DNA from: Microbacterium sp. SA39
Lineage (GTDB): Bacteria; Actinomycetota; Actinomycetes; Actinomycetales; Microbacteriaceae
Assembly: GCF_000967865.1 (NCBI RefSeq)
Contig: NZ_JXRU01000035.1
Location: forward strand, 124,001 to 188,000
Length of the DNA: 64,000 nucleotides
Direction of reading: 5' to 3'
The notes beneath the pieces were generated by a model, which was not told where the DNA came from, did no database searches, and worked only from the letters and a program-made list of their open reading frames with translations. The translations under genes and the position numbers were made by a program. How positions within the stretch are numbered: the stretch's first letter is position 1; each line of letters opens with the position of its first letter. Below are positions 60,344 through 64,000 of this stretch, one piece after another.

Positions 60344-61233
60344 ACGAGTCTCAACCCGCCTTTCTTGACGAGGTAGCGCATGCCGCTGACGGCGAGCGCG
60401 AGGATGGTGACGACATAGGGCAGTGCCAGGATCGGGTCGGTGGGAATGGTGGTGCGCACCTGCAGCACCGTTGCGAGCGCCTCGAAGAGCCCGAAGGCAG
60501 AGGCGGCCAGCAGTGTGCCGATCGGATGCTTGAGTCCGAGGTACACCGCGGCGAGCGCGATGAATCCGCGGCCCTGCACCATGTCGCGCACGAAGGTACT
60601 GGTCGTGAACAGTGAGAGCTGGGCTCCGGCGAGCCCAGCCAATGCGCCCGACGTGATCAGCGCGCTCCACTGCACGCGCTGAGGCGAGATGCCGGCTTCG
60701 ATGACGGCCGATGGATTGTCGCCGACCGCCCGCGTCCAGAGACCCCAGCGGGAGTTGAAGTACATCCAGACGAACACCGGAACGCCCAGGATGAGGAGCC
60801 AGGTCAGTGGAGATGCGGCGGACAGGGCGTCGAGCACCGGGATGCCCGACAGGAAGGGCAGCTCCACGGCGGGCAGCGGGGTCGACCGGACGTTCTGCGC
60901 CGTGCCTGTATCTCGGGTGAGCGCGACCAGTGCGAGCACCGTCCCGCCGGCGGCGAGGAGGTTCACGGCGATGCCGGAGAGGATGATGTCGGCGCCGAAG
61001 CGCAGGTGCGCGACCGCGAGGATCATGGCCAGGATGGCGCCGATCGCGCCCGCTGCGAGCAACCCCACCCACGGACCGAGCACGGTGGCCGACACGGCGG
61101 CTCCGACGAACGCGCCCCCGAGCATCATGCCGTCGAGTCCGATGTTCACCACCCCGGCGCGCACCGTGAGGAGGCACCCGAGGGCGGCGAGGATGAGAGG
61201 CGTGGCGAGCTCAAGAACGCTGGCGAGGAACAC
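60340..61233 (-). CDS. ABC transporter permease, BMP/nucleoside type
   Basis: A 297-residue inner-membrane permease with eight or so helices; 'VRAGVVNIGLDGMMLGGAFV' and 'GRGFIALAAVYLGLKHPIGT' are typical of YufQ/NupQ-type permeases of the BMP (CUT2-like) ABC family. Overlaps the other permease gene by 23 bp and the epimerase gene by 4 bp. Works with the second permease and the duplicated ATPase. Confidence 0.9.
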   Translation of the reverse strand: MFLASVLELATPLILAALGCLLTVRAGVVNIGLDGMMLGGAFVGAAVSATVLGPWVGLLAAGAIGAILAMILAVAHLRFGADIILSGIAVNLLAAGGTVLALVALTRDTGTAQNVRSTPLPAVELPFLSGIPVLDALSAASPLTWLLILGVPVFVWMYFNSRWGLWTRAVGDNPSAVIEAGISPQRVQWSALITSGALAGLAGAQLSLFTTSTFVRDMVQGRGFIALAAVYLGLKHPIGTLLAASAFGLFEALATVLQVRTTIPTDPILALPYVVTILALAVSGMRYLVKKGGLRLV

Positions 61234-62428
61234 GGCTGCTCCTTTCGGTGTCCTCTTCCGCCGTGGGAGTCACGTCGACGGAGGAGGTGTCGGATGCGGA
61301 AGTGGTCGGTCGGCCTGAAGCGCCCTTCGGGCGGCCGAGCAGGGACTTCGCCGGGTGCGCGGTCGCCAGGGCCACGGTGGTGCTCGACGCGGCCGGATCG
61401 ACCACGGTGCGATCCGCCCGCTGCTCCCAATACCGCATGCCGGCGGCGAGCACGAGGATGATCACTCCCTGGAGCACCACCACGATGTCGCGCGGGACGT
61501 TGGATGTGATCTGGATGACGTCGCCTCCGGTGCGGAGGAAGCCGTAGGCCAAGGCCATGACCGGCACGAGGATCGGACGATTCGCTGCGAGCAGAGCGAC
61601 GAGGATGCCATCGAAGCCGATGCCGGTCGCCATGCCGAGGATGAGACGGTTCGTGCCTCCGAAGGCGATGGCCGCACCCGCGAGACCGGCGACAGCACCG
61701 GAGACGGCGATCGACAGCCAGATGAGTCGCGCCACGGGCATGCCGTTGGCGTGGGCGAACCGCGGACTCGATCCGACGACGCGCAATCGGTATCCGAAAC
61801 GGCTGCGGTTGAGCACGAGGCTCGTGATGAGGCAGACCGCCACACCCAGGACGAGGGTGGTCGAGATCGCCGGACTCGATCCGACCGTGGGGAACCACGA
61901 CGACGGATCGAAGAACTCCGACACCGGGAATCCTGCGTCGGCGGGTTGCAGGAACTCCTTGACGACGAACGCGAACAGGAAGGTCGCGATGTAATTCATC
62001 ATGAGCGTCGTGACGATCTCGTCGGCGCCGAGATAGGCCTTCATCAGACCGGAGATCACTCCCCAGAGAAATCCTGCGAGGGCGGCCGCGACGATCGCGA
62101 GCGGTAGCGCGAACGGCGAGGGACCGAGCATCAGCACGAGAGCGCCCGAGAGCAGGGCCGCGACGAACACCTGACCTTCGGCGCCGATCGAGAACATCCC
62201 CACGCGGAACACCAGGCACACGCTGGCTCCCGTGATCATCAGGAAGCTTGCATACGACAGCCACTGCGCGATGCGGCCCGGGCTCGAGACCGCACCCGAG
62301 AACAGACCCTGAAGTGCGGACATCGGGTTATCGCTCGTCAGAGCAAAGAGGCCGTAGAGACCGACGACGACGCCGAGCAGGACGAGGCCGACTGTGACGG
62401 CGGTCTTCGGACGGATGGACATTCTCAT
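61211..62428 (-). CDS. ABC transporter permease, BMP/nucleoside type
   Basis: A 405-residue permease of the YufP/NupP type: 'VFRVGMFSIGAEGQVFVAAL' and 'GIGFDGILVALLAANRPILV'. It has a hydrophilic C-terminal extension of about 60 residues (Ser/Thr/Arg-rich) not needed for transport. Coupled to the ATPase gene by ATGA (62425-62428). Confidence 0.9.
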   Translation of the reverse strand: MRMSIRPKTAVTVGLVLLGVVVGLYGLFALTSDNPMSALQGLFSGAVSSPGRIAQWLSYASFLMITGASVCLVFRVGMFSIGAEGQVFVAALLSGALVLMLGPSPFALPLAIVAAALAGFLWGVISGLMKAYLGADEIVTTLMMNYIATFLFAFVVKEFLQPADAGFPVSEFFDPSSWFPTVGSSPAISTTLVLGVAVCLITSLVLNRSRFGYRLRVVGSSPRFAHANGMPVARLIWLSIAVSGAVAGLAGAAIAFGGTNRLILGMATGIGFDGILVALLAANRPILVPVMALAYGFLRTGGDVIQITSNVPRDIVVVLQGVIILVLAAGMRYWEQRADRTVVDPAASSTTVALATAHPAKSLLGRPKGASGRPTTSASDTSSVDVTPTAEEDTERSSRVPRQRS

Positions 62429-63993
62429 GGGGATTCCTCGGTCTTGTCTCCGAGCATCAGGGTGCCCAGACGCGCGATGTCGACGTCTTCAGAGTTCTGC
62501 AGGTCGGCCACCGCTCTCCCCTCGCGGAAGATGACGATGCGGTCGGCGATCGCCAGAACCTCGTCGAGATCGCTGGACTGCACGATCACCGCGGCGCCCC
62601 GATCCGCAGCGTCGGACAGACGCTGGTGGACACTCGCGATGGCCCCGATGTCCAGCCCACGAGTCGGCTCGCACACGATCAACAGCCGTGGGTCGGTCGA
62701 GATCTCGCGGGCCAGGACGATCTTCTGGATGTTGCCGCCGGACAGCGTGCCCGCTCGTTGTTCCGCGTCACGACAGCGAATGTCGAACCGTGCAATCATC
62801 TCGTCGGCGTGGGACCTCGAGGCGCGTCGGCGGAGGAAGCCGCCGCGGACGAATCGAGGATCGGTCAGACGGTTGGCGATGAGGTTCTCCCGGATCGAGA
62901 GGTCGCGCGCGACGCCGGCCATCAGGCGGTCTTCGGGAACGTAGGACACCCCTCGGCGCATGGCCGTGAGGCGATCCCATCGGGTGCGCACCTGACCGTC
63001 GAAGAAGATCTGACCGCCCGTGCGCGGGCGCGCACCGGCGAGGGCCTGACAGAACGTCTGGTGCCCCTGCCCGTCGATTCCGACGAGCCCGAGGATCTCG
63101 CCGCTCCGCACGCTCAGCGAGACCCCCTGGACGCGGGCTGAGGAGTCGGCCGCCACATCGAGATCCGTGACGGTCATGACATCCTCCCCCGGTGCGCGGC
63201 CGGAGCGCGTCACCACCGGACTCTCTCCACCGACCATGTCCGACACCAGCCGATCGGTCGTGACCGAGCCCGTCCGGTGTGCGGCCACGACGCGACCGTG
63301 TCGCATGACGGTGATGTCCTGCGTGAGCAGCTCGACCTCCTCGAGCTTGTGCGTGATGAAGAGGACGGAGACCCCGGAGGCACGCAGACGTCGCACCGCC
63401 TCGAAGAGCCCGAGGCGCTCTTGCGGGGCCAACAGAGCGGTCGGCTCATCGAGGATCAGGATGCGGGCGCCTCGGTAGAGGGCCTTGAGGATCTCCACTC
63501 GTTGCTGCTGAGCGATGGTGAGCTGATCGACGCGCCGGGTGAGCGGCACAGCGAGCCCCGACTCCTGGGCGACCTGAGCGATGCGTGCGCGGGCGACGGA
63601 TCGTTTCACACCGAGGGGTGAACTGACTTCTGCGCCGAGCGAGATGTTGTCCAGGGCAGTGAGCTCGCCGACGAGACCGAAGTGCTGGAACACCATTCCG
63701 ACACCCGCGGCGATGGCATCGCCGGGTCGGCGGAAGTCCTGAACCGCGCCGTCGATGACGACTTGGCCGGAGTCGGGTCGTTCCACGCCGAAGAGGATCT
63801 TCATGAGCGTCGACTTGCCCGCGCCGTTCTCGCCGAGCACCGCGTGCACGGTGCCCCGACGGAGGGTGAGATTCACACCGTCGTTCGCCGCGACACCGCC
63901 GTACCTCTTGACGATGTCGTGGAGCGTGAGCACGACCTCGTCCTCGGGGGGCGCTCCGCCCTCCGACGACGAGGCCTGCAGTGTCCGGGTCAT
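62425..63993 (-). CDS. ABC transporter ATPase with two nucleotide-binding domains, BMP type
   Basis: A 522-residue duplicated ATPase. First domain: Walker A 'GENGAGKSTLMKILFG' near 53, signature 'LTIAQQQRVEILKAL', Walker B 'ILILDEPTALL'. Second domain: degenerate Walker A ('GLVGIDGQGHQTFCQALAG'), signature 'LSGGNIQKIVLAREI', Walker B 'LLIVCEPTRGLDIG'. This is the YufO/RbsA-like layout. A BMP-type substrate-binding lipoprotein gene is expected upstream, beyond the window. The ATG is 7 bp from the right edge. Confidence 0.92.
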   Translation of the reverse strand: MTRTLQASSSEGGAPPEDEVVLTLHDIVKRYGGVAANDGVNLTLRRGTVHAVLGENGAGKSTLMKILFGVERPDSGQVVIDGAVQDFRRPGDAIAAGVGMVFQHFGLVGELTALDNISLGAEVSSPLGVKRSVARARIAQVAQESGLAVPLTRRVDQLTIAQQQRVEILKALYRGARILILDEPTALLAPQERLGLFEAVRRLRASGVSVLFITHKLEEVELLTQDITVMRHGRVVAAHRTGSVTTDRLVSDMVGGESPVVTRSGRAPGEDVMTVTDLDVAADSSARVQGVSLSVRSGEILGLVGIDGQGHQTFCQALAGARPRTGGQIFFDGQVRTRWDRLTAMRRGVSYVPEDRLMAGVARDLSIRENLIANRLTDPRFVRGGFLRRRASRSHADEMIARFDIRCRDAEQRAGTLSGGNIQKIVLAREISTDPRLLIVCEPTRGLDIGAIASVHQRLSDAADRGAAVIVQSSDLDEVLAIADRIVIFREGRAVADLQNSEDVDIARLGTLMLGDKTEESP

Positions 63994-64000
63994 GTCACTC

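Overview
The window is high-GC, densely coded actinobacterial chromosome. Many ATGA/GTGA stop-start overlaps, several apparently leaderless genes, mycothiol-type arsenate reductase and frequent 'GGATGCC/GGCATCC' words suggest Microbacteriaceae, most likely Microbacterium or a close relative. This is inferred from gene content; no rRNA, tRNA, CRISPR array, phage or intact insertion sequence was seen.

Layout. 1-5.2 kb: end of a membrane protein gene, an ECF sigma factor fused to its own membrane anti-sigma-like part, a CmtR-like metal sensor with a CDF efflux pump, an SDR, and a TerC protein behind a convincing yybP-ykoY (manganese) riboswitch. 5.4-12.6 kb: ArsC/CHY-zinc-finger genes, two MmyB-type regulators each divergent from an oxidoreductase, a SUKH immunity gene preceded by what looks like the last codons of a lost toxin, a CPBP protease and a DNA/RNA nuclease. 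12.6-14.2 kb: an AbiEi antitoxin with a 3'-truncated AbiEii toxin, then an Arr rifampin ADP-ribosyltransferase. 15.3-22.2 kb: a Pls-type (epsilon-poly-lysine synthetase-like) single-module NRPS with a Lys/Ala-rich SAP/Rho-N-like protein, an M1 peptidase and, nearby, an Sfp-type PPTase. 22.2-30.9 kb: HerA-like ATPase, K+ channel, a broken MFS gene, a Zur-type operator shared by zinc-free L36 and a CobW/Mrf-like protein, an AraC regulator and a two-component system. 31-36 kb: quinone oxidoreductase, HxlR/RidA, and paired CNNM/CorC-like proteins behind a structured leader that may sense Mg2+.

36-44.4 kb is the most unusual block: two DUF418-plus-ArsR modules in mirror image around a gamma-glutamyltransferase lipoprotein. 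The right arm continues, with overlapping stop/start codons, through an NmtR-like sensor, an MFS exporter, a complete second-type histidinol dehydrogenase and an 18-residue His-Gly repeat peptide, and then a CopC protein. I infer a metal-responsive export/chelation operon. 44.4-52.8 kb: candidate Cys-codon attenuator, MarR, flotillin, HrpB helicase flanked by related palindromes, an AAA ATPase, and a serine dehydratase gene carrying an intergenic-type repeat in frame. 52.9-64 kb: flavoprotein and LysR, then a seven-gene overlapping operon (BMP-type ABC transporter, TIM-barrel isomerase, DhaK-DhaL kinase, RpiB-like isomerase, APC permease), probably for uptake and catabolism of a short-chain polyol or ketose such as a tetritol.
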